Assembly (NCBI GenBank): GCA_964019165.1
Contig: OZ025277.1
Span: 7,972,889-8,036,888, forward strand
Direction: 5' to 3'
Origin: Mastigias papua
Lineage: Eukaryota; Cnidaria; Scyphozoa; Rhizostomeae; Mastigiidae
Length of the DNA stretch: 64,000 bases
Shown: one piece after another, positions 36,104 to 46,392 of the stretch
Layout: the number at the start of each line of letters is the position of its first letter
Numbering within the stretch: the stretch's first letter is position 1
The notes under the pieces: generated by a model
Seen by the model: only the letters and a program-made list of their open reading frames with translations
What the model was told of the DNA's origin: nothing
The model's database searches: none
Made by a program: the position numbers and the translations under genes

Positions 36104-39100
36104 TCACACCACCCTTCTAGTCGACAAGATAAATGATATTGTTGCCTCCAGGATTAAGTTATTAGCTATATCGTTAAAACGCGGATTTCCAAAAAGGAGA
36201 AGTTCACATAGGGCACCGGAGCTTAGATTTCCAAGCTCAAGTCCAGGGATTCTCGAAAGCTGGTCAAGGAGGTCGTTTCGCATCTGATCATAAATAGGGC
36301 AATGCAGGAGAAAATGCTCATTGTCTTGAATACCTGAGTTGCACGCACAGATGGGACTTAAGGATTCAAAGTTGTGCCTAAATTTATGTTCATTCAGGGG
36401 ACTGAATTTAACACGGAGCTTAGTTAGGCATCTCACTCCACTTATATCACGAATTTCAAATACGGATTTCATATTAGGTCTTATCTTAGCGAGCAATTTG
36501 CCCTTAAATTCACCCAGCGTATTTGACTCACGGATATCATTATCTAGCGCATTCCATTAAACAAGCACATTGTGGAAATATGTATGAGAAAAACGAACAG
36601 TTTTGTGGATGATTGGTTCACATTCATTGACATGTCTAAGGGAATACGGAACTTCGCGAGTATCAGGAATTACCTCATATAGATACGCCGGATGCTGGCT
36701 TTTCCGCAATTTAAAGAAATGGCACAGCCTTCGAAACCACCTTCTATCATGCAAGCTTTCCCAGCCAAGCTCCTCATAGAGCCTTTGCCTACTCGTGCCT
36801 CTCCAAGTACCCGTAATAGCAAGAGCAGCAGAGTACTGTGTTTGTTCGAGTCTTTTCGTGATATCTAGGGACATTTGAGGATCGTGTCGATGATAAATAA
36901 CATCTCCATAATCGAGATGAGGTCTAATATAAAGTTTATAGATTTGGTCAAGTACATTACGAGAAACATAGTTAGACAGAAGTTTGATCATCCCAATTCC
37001 CCTTCTTGCTTTAAGAATAGCCTCTCGGATGTGGCTCTTAAAATTCAAGTTTTCCTCCAAAATCATACCAAGGTGTTTATGTTCAGTTTTTCTGGCTATC
37101 GCTTCACTATCAAGTTTTAATGGAGCATGCTGTGGTTTAGATCGCTTAGAAGAAAAGATAACTTCTTTTGTTTTCTCGACATTGAACAGCATCTTCCATT
37201 GCCATGCCCACAGACTAATAATTTCAAGGTCTTGATTTAGCTCTAGAGCTGTTTTGGCCTCATCACGAACCACTGAAAATAATGATGTGTCATCAGCGAA
37301 TAGTTTGATGCAGCAATTTACATTATCAGCTAGATCATTTATATAAACTAAAAAGAACAGTGGACCAAGAATAGATCCTTTTGGAACACCTGAACTGATA
37401 AACTCCCAGTTGGAGCATTTTCCATTTAAAACAACCCTGTGCATCCGATTTAGAAGAAAACTACGCAATAGATCTAACAAATTACGGGATATTCCATTAC
37501 ATTCTAGCTTGTACAAAAGGCCATCATGCCACACTCTATCAAATGCTTTTGAGAGGTCTAAGAAGACGGCACGAGTCTCCAAGCTAGGAGTGTTTTCAAA
37601 TGCACAATAGATGTTATGAGTTATTGCCAGAAGTTGATTAATAGCCGAATCATCTGGTCGAAAACCAGATTGGTTGGGTGTTAGAAGTCTATTGTCACAA
37701 AGGTGCTTATATATTGCATCAAGAATGACCTTTTCAAAAATTTTGCCAAAAATTGGTAACAATGATATCGGTCGATAGTTTTCCCTACTCTGCCTATTTC
37801 CTTTCTTGTGAATAGGGACAACGTTTGCTTTTTTCCAGATTGAAGGATAAATGCCAGTTTCAAGGCATTTATTAAAAATAATACATAGGGGCTCGACAAG
37901 GGAAGAATCACACAATTTAATCATTTGAGCTGAAATCCCATCCCAGCCATGAGCTTTATTACTATCTAACGACCTGATCAAAGAAAGTACTTTTACTCTG
38001 TCAACCATGACATCACATAAAGTGTTGTTACATTGTGGTAGGAAGGCTGGAATCGTACTACCAGTTGTTATGGTTGAGCACTGTTGCGCAAAGAAATCAT
38101 TTAAAATAGTGGCTTTTGTTTGAACATTGGTAATGAATGTGCCATTCTCAAGAAGGGGTGGAATATTAACCAATTTCTTTTTATTTATTAATCTATTCAT
38201 AACTGTCCAATACTTTTTTGGTCCTTGATTACGATCAGTTAGTTTCAAGCCCAAGTTCATAAAGTACTTGTCTTTAGCATTGGCAATCATTTTACTTGTC
38301 TTGTTTCGCACCGCTTTGACGAGATCCCAGTCTTCCCGCTTTTTACCTCGTCTAATGTACTTACCAAACACCCTGTGTTTACGTTTAATAGCCGTTTTCA
38401 ATTCATTTGTCATCCAAGGTGGGTCTTTGTCATTACATTTGACAACTTTGTTAGGAATATGGGCAGACAAAATAGAAAAAACTTGACTTGTAAATTTTTC
38501 AGCCATTTGGTTAGGATCCATACCATCAAAATGAGCTAGCCAGTCGATCCTATTTATGGCGGCCTTGATTTCTTGGTCATTACATTTCGCATATTCCCAG
38601 ATTGTTCTATTGTACGGAGGAGGGTAAGGAATGGATACATTCACTTTGCCATACACAATCTGATGTTGGCAATGATCATCAAGGGAAGGGTGGACTCCAG
38701 ATTCAATGAACATGTTTGGCTGATCAGTTATAATGAGATCAATACAAGACATACCCTCATTTCTTATATTGGTTGGCTCATTAACTAGCTGGTAGAGATT
38801 GTTTGTTCCAATTAATTCATCTAAAACGCTACCTTCATGATGCTCAACATCCTGGGGCCACCATTGGGACGATCTACAATTAAAATCACCAGTTAGCATC
38901 ATCATGTAAGGTCTTTCAGCTTGAATGCGACTTACAAAGGTTTCCAGACCGTTAATGAAACCATCAAACTGTTCTATTGTCTGCGTTGGACTTCGGTACA
39001 TAGTTGCAAAAATAATTTTTTTCCGTGCAACGATAACCTCAGCAGCAACCATTTCTTGCAGGCATTCAAGGTCCTTCCTACGCTTGATTGGTAACCCTTC

Positions 39101-39694
39101 ACGATAATAGAGGCAAACACCACCAACTTTATTGTTACTAGGATGATCATTGCGAAAGATATCTTTGCTGAAGCCTTCAATAGTAATATCATCAGATTCA
39201 ACTGAATCGTTCAACATGGTTTCAGATAATGCTAAGATATCGTAATGGTAAATTGTATTATAAGCCTCAATTTGTGGTATCTTCATACCTTCTCTTGCAC
39301 AAATACTATTGAGGTTCCAGTGGCAAAATTTCAACCCTTGCTCCAGATTAGGACCAGGGTTGGATTCAATATCACCAGCCAGTAAAAGAAATAGGTTTGT
39401 TTCAATCGCTTGCCAAACCAAAATGTTGTCTAAAAGAATTTTTAGCTGTAGCACATATAGTACATTTGGGAGAGACGTCACAAATTGACGCCGAAAGACT
39501 ATCGAGTTATGCAACAGTGACAAAATGTGCAGTAGTATGTGAGGAAAAAGCGACCACAGTCGCATTAATATGCAGAGCATGATTCCTATTGACGAAATGT
39601 GTTTAAAGTGGATTGTTAAGCTAGCATTTAGTATTGGTGAGTACTTTGCAAGAGCAATTCCTGCACGCCATTGATCAATGCCTACAGGCATCAA
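36104..39694 (-). pseudogene. LINE ORF2 with 2A peptide: endonuclease-RT, one internal stop
   Basis: Non-LTR retrotransposon polyprotein, ~1,195 codons interrupted by a single TAA at 36,557. Residues 1-100 are hydrophobic. A 2A-like motif GDIESNPGP lies at 107-115 (39,350-39,376), predicted to skip the final Gly-Pro bond. An APE-type endonuclease follows (FCHWNLNSI, LALSETML, LTGDFNCRSSQWW, DDHCQH). Then comes RT: YRPISLLPIFGKIFEKVI, FLDLSKAFDRVWHD, SGVPKGSILGPLFFLVYIND and LFADDTSLF, with intact catalytic aspartates. Beyond the stop the same frame continues with a cysteine/histidine motif (CACNSGIQDNEHFLLHC) common at the ends of such proteins. The preferred ATG is at 39,691. Confidence 0.92.
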
Positions 39695-40345
39695 GAGCTG
39701 AAACGGTATCCTTGACCACGTTTTCTGGAATGTTATCTATCCTATTGAGACACATGTGATAAAAATTGCAGCGCGTTGGAAATCTGTTTAAGGGTAATAC
39801 ATACAACACAAATAATCTAAAAAAATAATCAAAGAGATATGCAAATGAAAAAAGAAAAACTGTGGGTATTGCCATGAAGCTGAAACGTGCAAGAAATAAA
39901 ATGAGGGTAGTGTAGAAAATTCAAATGAGGCTTTTGGAGGATGTGCATTTTCCTACATCCTGTGCAACTTAACTTGAGAGGTATATTACAATGATGTAGA
40001 ATCATCCCAGGATGGAATGAGAAGCTCCTAAATCAACTTTTAGACCACACTGAACGGGGATTCTAACCCAGGTACAAACGGTAAAATCTGTAATCAAGGA
40101 TCAATGTGCATCAAGCAATTCTTAAAGCCTACCAATGACATAGGAATGAAACAACATATGACTGACAATTTTTACAAAGAAAGCCTTTTCTAGTCCAAGG
40201 GCCATTAGTACTTGAAAAAATATTTTCTATTTCATGAGTAAGTATCTGAGCAATACTTTGGCAACTCACAAGAACCTTTTTAAATGGCCTCTTTCCATTC
40301 CCCACCTTGCTCATTTTGTCTCCACTTGGAAGCACTCCAGCGTAG
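39695..40345. other. Non-coding interval upstream of the 2A LINE
   Basis: The first part may be 5' leader of the LINE; its boundary cannot be seen. No gene or repeat is recognised. Confidence 0.5.
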
Positions 40346-40820
40346 CAAGATGGAAAAATGTTTAAGCTCAAAATGGCGGCAGTAACTGCGAAGGCGCTCC
40401 GTAAAGCGAAGACAGAAACACGCCATGTCAGATAAGGACAGTACTGCAAGACGGTTATTTAAATGGTCTTTTATTACCCTTTCACACAGAAATGTTATCG
40501 ATGTTGTGCACGTACTCATACGGAAGTCAATTACCGCCCGATCTCAATGATAGGTAACAGTACAACCTACTCTTACTATGCTACGCTACTGTGTACTGTC
40601 CCACCGAACCTTCATTCACTTTTCATTTAGAGCCACTGGCTGGAAACATCGCTGTTTCCAACAGAAATATGATCAATGCAAACATATACCATGTAGGCAC
40701 CTATATAAACATCGATTTAAACGATTAACCTTCATCCTCCACTTATTTTTACTACTCCAATCACAATCACATCTCGTGGTTTAAGAGCCATGAACGCATA
40801 CTCTACAGTATACCTGTGAG
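40346..40820. mobile_element. 5' flank of satellite-bearing element, copy B
   Basis: Matches 61,990-62,465 over its length (gatggaaaaatgtttaag, ctgcgaaggcgctc, gataggtaacagtacaacct, catcgctgtttccaacagaa, actccaatcacaatcacatc). Non-coding. The match begins near gatggaaaaatg on both sides, which probably marks the element's outer edge. Confidence 0.85.
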
Positions 40821-42815
40821 GTGACTTCATAAAACTGAATTTATCTCAAAATTTTGACAAATGCCACAAAAAGTTATGTGCACTACCATGTTGTATAAGT
40901 GTTGTACTTCACTACTTATGTGGTGGCACACCTGGGAAAATTTGCCTCTAGCCAGGAAATGTTGTTGAAAATATGGTTAATTTTGAACTATAGTCCATAT
41001 GGGATGGAGGCTAAGAGGTGACTTCATAAAACTGAATTTATCTCAAAATTTTGACAAATGCCACAAAAAGTTATGTTCACTACCATGTTGTATAAGTGTT
41101 GTACTTCACTACTTATGTGGTGGCACACCTGGGAAAATTTGCCTCTAGCCAGGAAATGTTGTTGAAAATATGGTTAATTTTGAGCTATAGTCCATATGGG
41201 ATGGAGGCTTAGAGGTGACTTCATAAAACTGAATTTATCTCAAAATTTTGACAAATGCCACAAAAAGTTATGTTCACTACCATGTTGTATAAGTGTTGTA
41301 CTTCACTACTTATGTGGTGGCACACCTGGGAAAATTTGCCTCTAGCCAGGAAATGTTATTGAATCTATGGCCGCTTTTGAGCTATTGTCTGAATGGGATG
41401 CTATGAAACCAACCATATTGTCAATAACATTTCCTGGCTAGAGGCAAATTTTCCCAGGTGTGCCACTAGATAAGTAGTGAAGTACAACACTTATACAACA
41501 TGGTAGTGAACATAACTTTTTGTGGCATTTGTCAAAATTTTGAGATAAATTCAGTTTTATGAAGTCACCTCTAAGCCTCCATCCCATATGGACTATAGCT
41601 CAAAATTAACCATATTTTCAACAACATTTCCTGGCTAGAGGCAAATTTTCCCAGGTATGCCACCACATAAGTAGTGAAGTACAACACTTATACAACATGG
41701 TAGTGAACATAACTTTTTGTAGCATTTGTCAAAATTTTGAGATAAATTCAGTTTTATGAAGTCACCTCTAAGCCTCCATCTCATATGGACTATAGCTCAA
41801 AATTAACCATATTTTCAACAACATTTCCTGGCTAGAGGCAAATTTTCCCAGGTGTGCCACTAGATAAGTAGTGAAGTACAACACTTATACAACATGGTAG
41901 TGCACATAACTTTTTGTGGCATTTGTCAAAATTTTAAGATAAATTCAGTTTTATGAAGTCAACTATTAGCCTCTATCCCATATCAACAATAGTTCAAAAT
42001 TAACCATATTTTCAACAACATTTCCTGGCTAGAGGCAAATTTTCCCAGGTGTGCCACCACATAAGTAGTGAAGTACAACACTTATACAACATGGTAGTGA
42101 ACATAACTTTTTGTGGCATTTGTCAAAATTTTGAGATAAATTCAGTTTTATGAAGTCAACTATTAGCCTCTATCCCATATCAACAATAGTTCAAAATTAA
42201 CCATATTTTCAACAACATTTCCTGGCTAGAGGCAAATTTTCCCAGGTATGCCACCACATAAGTAGTGAAGTACAACACTTATACAACATGGTAGTGAACA
42301 TAACTTTCTGTGGCATTTGTCAAAATTTTGAGATAAATTCAGTTTTATGAAGTCACCTCTAAGCCTCCATCCCATATGAACTATAGCTCAAAATTAACCA
42401 TATTTTCAACAACATTTCCTGGCTAGAGGCAAACTTTCCCAGGTGTGCCACCACATAAGTAGTGAAGTACAATACTTATACAACATGGTAGTGAACATAA
42501 CTTTTTGTGGCATTTGTCAAAATTTTGAGATAAATTCAGTTTTATGAAGTCACCTCTAAGCCTCCATCTCATATGGACTATAGCTCAAAATTAACCATAT
42601 TTTCAACAACATTTCCTGGCTAGAGGCAAATTTTCCCAGGTGTGCCACCACATAAGTAGTGAAGTACAACACTTATACAACATGGTAGTGCACATAACTT
42701 TTTGTGGCATTTGTCAAAATTTTAAGATAAAGTCAGTTTTATGAAGTCAACTATTAGCCTCTATCCCATATCAACAATAGTTCAAAATTAACCATATTTT
42801 CAATATCATTTCGTT
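40821..42815. repeat. 197-bp satellite B array with an orientation switch
   Basis: Three forward monomers (gtgacttcataaaactgaat at 40,821, 41,018 and 41,215) are followed, after an axis near 41,400, by about seven monomers in the opposite orientation (gaagtcacctctaagcctcc at 41,561, then every 197 bp). Around the axis tgttattgaatctatgg faces ccatattgtcaataaca. Monomers are very similar to each other. Satellite B aligns with satellite A over several blocks. Confidence 0.92.
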
Positions 42816-43080
42816 TGTCTAGGCAATAGCGGCCCTAATTCAGGCGGTCCTGATAGGGTGGTCATAAAATAAAATACTGCGAGAGATTTCATGCAGCTTT
42901 GTCCTTCTAGTCGTTCTAATCTGAACACCGTTATAATCCCCACTTTAGGAAAGGATCCAAAGGTCTAAATGTACGTCGAATGTGAACCTGTTACGGATCG
43001 CCGAATCTTCTTTGAAGTGTTCTGCTTTCAATTGATAAATGATAGGCAAGAAAATACTAAAGCAAAAATGGTAACGACAG
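42816..43080. mobile_element. 3' flank of satellite-bearing element, copy B
   Basis: The region from about 42,830 matches 22,020-22,220 and 63,780-63,990 (gataggGTGGTCATAAAATA, ccactttaggaaaggatcc, cgaatgtgaacctg). The match to copy C continues to at least atactaaagcaa, whereas copy A diverges earlier. Confidence 0.8.
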
Positions 43081-43239
43081 TAATAGGCTCTAACAATCCA
43101 GTTTCAAAGAACACAATAGAGCAACTGGCCAAGCTTGCTTGGAAAATGTTATCTATGTCAATATGGTGCCTGTTGTCAAGTGAGGTTGATAGCCGTATCC
43201 ATGAAGTGCGCTGCGCATTTTTTGCGCATGTCAAATACA

Positions 43240-43790
43240 TTTTTCCATCTTGCTCTCCAGCGTGTTGTCTCGAGTTGCAGGTCTTATGTAGAGGATGGTA
43301 GGCACACCTGGCGTCACAATTCTAGTTTACTCTTCATTGCCAAACCATTTTCTTCTATGCAGAATTGCCTAGTATATACTGACCTCCCTTTTTTCCCATC
43401 TCCTTGGCTTATCACTAATGATTCTCTTCGGCCTGATCTTGCCTTGCTTTCTCCAGACAGTTGTCATTGTCTTTTAGAATTACCTGTTGCATTTGAAGCA
43501 AATTTAGAAGTTAATAGTAATAGCCAAGCTACCAAGTATAGGCCTCTTTTGCTCTACTAAAAATCACAGTATCATAAGAGCAACGTTGTAAATATTTCTA
43601 TGGGTGCTCTTGGCATTCTTGAATCTTCATCTGATTCATTTTTATACTTGATGAAAGAATTAGTCATCGACAATAGTACCCAAAGGCCAATCGTCAAAAA
43701 GATTATGAACATTGCAGTGAGGTGAACGTACTTTGTATTATTTAAAAGAAACAAGGCGTGAACAAACCCCGAACTATTAAACTTTTAATT
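43240..43790 (+). pseudogene. LINE C-terminal fragment with possible nuclease-like segment
   Basis: The plus-strand frame to 43,560 gives RHTWRHNSSLLFIA, VYTDLPFFPSPWLIT and LRPDLALLSPDSCHCLLELP, then SQATKYRPL. After a stop the next frame gives VVNISMGALGILESSSDSFL, KKIMNIAVR, TYFVLFKRNKA and NPELLNF. The RPDL...LEL spacing resembles the PD-(D/E)xK arrangement of restriction-like nucleases found at the C-terminus of some LINE clades; this is inference. Related fragments occur at 35.06 and 53.34 kb. Confidence 0.55.
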
Positions 43791-43984
43791 TAATTTCTGT
43801 TTGTTTCTTTCTTTTTTCAACCTTATTTGGTTTGCCTTTACCTATTCAGTATATATTGGTTTTTTATTGTGTTGCTTTAATACTATTGTAATTATTTTGT
43901 TTATGCCAATTATACATTGCCTTTTAATTAGTAAGATGCATAATTGCAGTTTTAAATTGTCGACTATGGAAATGAAGCTTTAAA

Positions 43985-44530
43985 AAATTATTAGCAATTT
44001 GTTGACAGTAGGCAGCATACACTTATAGCTAAAAGCTAATCAACACCAGCGAAACCTATCCTTATTTACAATTGTGAAAGATAAAGCATGGAAAATGGCT
44101 ATGAAAATTCTAAATGTTTCACGGTAATTTTGCATAATCTGCAGACGCTAGAATCTCTATCCCATAGTTTTACTTTCCGTTTGAATTCAGACAGAGTGTT
44201 GGAATTTTTTATTCCTTTTGGTAATGTGGACCACAAAGGCAACCTCCGTATTGAATATTGTCTATTCCGTATGATATTGTCTTTGCCGTTGGCAGTTGCA
44301 AATGGTTTTCACTTCTCATGTTGTACTGAGTATTTGTCTCAGGGAAAGGATCCCTCGTAAGAGTTGCATTCAAGCTATCCTTCGTTTTGTATATTTCAAT
44401 TATTAGCAACTGCATATTATCCTGATGGGTGGCTACATTTGTTTTCATCAACTTTTCAAGCGCTGCTTCACTACCTTTGCATATCAGTCGTATTGCTCTG
44501 TCTCTGATGAGATTTAGCTCGAATTTAGAC
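43985..44530 (-). pseudogene. CR1-like LINE fragment, C-terminal region
   Basis: Minus-strand reading: RDRAIRLICKGSEAALEKL, then LLIIEIYKTKDSLNATL, QYNMRSENHLQLPTAKTISY, and in another frame SEFKRKVKLWDRDSSVCRLC. This parallels the last ~150 residues of the ORF2 at 48.3-50.8 kb. A frameshift near 44,210 breaks it. The 3' UTR continues to about 43,985. Confidence 0.85.
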
Positions 44531-44663
44531 TCCTATCATTGAGTGTTAATTAGTATTATCGACCTTGTCTGTCTTAATGCAACTATGGATTTCAAGATTT
44601 AACCAGCTATGTAGCTGACTCTAAACTAGGAAATCTGCTGATCAAATATTCTTTGCGTTCTAG

Positions 44664-44923
44664 GGAGCCATCTGTACTGAAATGGGAGCTGCACTATCTA
44701 GTCAGGCAGAGCTTACATCTGTTTCTTCCAAGGATGACGGGAAGATAGAATTCTCGCCTCTCAATGAACTGCTTTTAAATAACATTCAGAAATATGTGGA
44801 GACTTTGTCCACTCAGCATCCTAAAGAATCTAAAGTGGTGTTTCGGAAGCCATTTGAATGGACAACTGGTATCAAGCCCAGTGACATGGAAAAAGAAATC
44901 TCAGGAAAATTGTATGAGATGAG
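44664..44923 (+). CDS. Candidate host-gene first coding exon (unknown protein)
   Basis: The ORF from ATG 44,682 reads MGAALSSQAELTSVSSKDDG and continues for ~80 residues to KLYEMR. It is bracketed by a plausible acceptor (tattctttgcgttctag|ggagcc) and a strong donor (gatgag|gtaagc, 44,924). It has no stops, a charged soluble composition, and lacks retroelement motifs. MGAALS fits the N-myristoylation pattern (Gly2, Ser6). I do not recognise the protein. The next exons would lie beyond the mobile elements to the right or outside the window. It could also be a chance ORF. Confidence 0.45.
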
Positions 44924-45135
44924 GTAAGCGTAGTAACTCTTGCTTAGTATACTTTTGTTTGTCATACCTACCAAGTACCACGGTTTAGCTACGGGACTCA
45001 CAGTTTTAAAAAGATACCAAGATCTCACTGTTCGTTAGGAAATTCTCGCTGTAGATTCATAAATAAAATTAAGGAAATGCATAGTATCTTCCGAATCTGC
45101 CATCTTTGTTGAACAAATTCTAGTGTATTCACATA

Positions 45136-45465
45136 TTAACTCACGGAACTGTTCTGATATCTGGAATTTGGAATTCCATTTTTCACTGCGCTTTCCCATA
45201 TGTGCATAAAACACTTTTGAGGTGATAATGTCGTATCCTTCTTGGTGATCACGCCAATTATTCTTATAGCCCGCTCATGAAGAGCAGCTAACTTTCTCGA
45301 CTGACCAGTAGTTGGTTTCAGGTTTAAAATCCCACAATACGTAACAACAGGTACAACCATAGAGCGATAAAGTTTACAAGCCGTTGTGCTATCCAAGAAA
45401 CATCTTAACTTCGATAGTAGACGTAATCTGCCAGAAGCAGATAATGCGCTGTATGAAACCAACTT
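45136..45465 (-). pseudogene. LINE RT thumb fragment
   Basis: A frame of ~108 residues with ASGRLRLLSKLRCFLDSTTA, KLYRSMVVPVVTYCG and LAALHERAIRIIG follows the pattern just after the palm in many LINE RTs. Both sides are truncated. It is a different lineage from the CR1 fragments nearby. Confidence 0.7.
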
Positions 45466-45587
45466 CTGAATTTAGAGCGACGCGAGAATTCGATGGGCAT
45501 TGACGAGCGAATTGGCAGCGAATTGAATCGGTAAATTCGCCTTGGTTTCAGACAGCGAATTACAAGCGCAGCGAATTAAATTGGTGT
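45446..45587. repeat. GCGAATT-rich repeat related to 60,845-60,975
   Basis: Shares gcgctgtatgaa and several agcgaattaaatt-type words with the segment near 60,900. Possibly one arm of a small DNA transposon whose other end is not visible. Confidence 0.4.
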
Positions 45588-45855
45588 TATAATATTCTCT
45601 CCAATTAACGGACACTATAAAAGGCGGACACCTGATTAGCGGACAATGTTTTTGTCCCCGATCATTTTCTGGTCAAAGCCTCATAAACACTTTCTAAAAA
45701 GCGGACACTTAATTAGCGGACACTCTAATCAATGGACAATATGTTTTGCACAAAATAGTCAATTTGGCAGTTTTGTCTTTCCAATTAGTGGACAGTACAC
45801 GACGTTAGGAGCCAGCGAACAAAAAACTGAGACGAATGAATATTTGTTCAAATAT

Positions 45856-46254
45856 TTATTTCAAACACTTAGACACTTGGCAATCTATTTGGCTTTGTAT
45901 AGCTTCGATCTTCTTTACAGCCCAGTTTACTAATTTTTCGTGTCCATGGAAGTGGTAAATTACTGGAATCTCCAGACCATAGCCACCTCCACGATTCAAC
46001 CTCTTTCAAATGACTTCAGCTGTAATGTAAGTGTTTGGCACTTTCAAGAATAATTTGCATAATTTCGAAATGTTTTGTGGCACGTGTCCAACAATGCTTT
46101 CTTTTCGCAAAGAATCAGTTCTAATGATGGTTATTGCATTTTCGTCCACCTCATTAGATGGCTCATGCCTGCTTTGTAAAATTTCCCCAACCAACGGACT
46201 CCAGATGTTCATATAGGCATAATATCTTCTTGCAAAAGACTTATACTGATACAC
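45856..46254 (-). pseudogene. HIRAN-like domain ORF
   Basis: The minus-strand frame reads YAYMNIWSPLVGEILQSRHE, then EVDENAITIIR, then VGHVPQNISKLCKLFLK. After an in-frame TGA at 46,006 it continues with YGLEIPVIYHFHG to a TAA at 45,856. The pattern (W.P..GE.L...RE..N..D..A..V ... VGHVP..IS) fits HIRAN-like domains, small beta-barrels that in HLTF-type proteins bind 3' DNA ends. An AATAAA overlaps the stop. Its position just inside a TIR suggests transposon cargo. The start codon is uncertain. Confidence 0.6.
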
Positions 46255-46269
46255 ATTCCAGTCCTTTTC

Positions 46270-46392
46270 GATACGGATGGGTCATCCCTTCATCGCACCG
46301 TCATCCCTTCATCGCACCACGTGAGCTTCGGACGTGCAAAATTAGTCTCTGCAAATTTCTAAATAAATTTGATAAAAAAAACTCGATAAAAT
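46270..46392 (+). promoter_or_regulatory. Putative 5' leader of the CR1-like LINE
   Basis: A 19-bp direct duplication (catcccttcatcgcaccgt type) followed by an A-rich stretch precedes ORF1. The exact 5' end of the element is not defined. Confidence 0.35.

Noticed and set aside
40129..40519. Two minus-strand ORFs of 106 and 79 residues
   Set aside because: They overlap the 5' flank of copy B, and the homologous flank at 62 kb does not keep the frames open.
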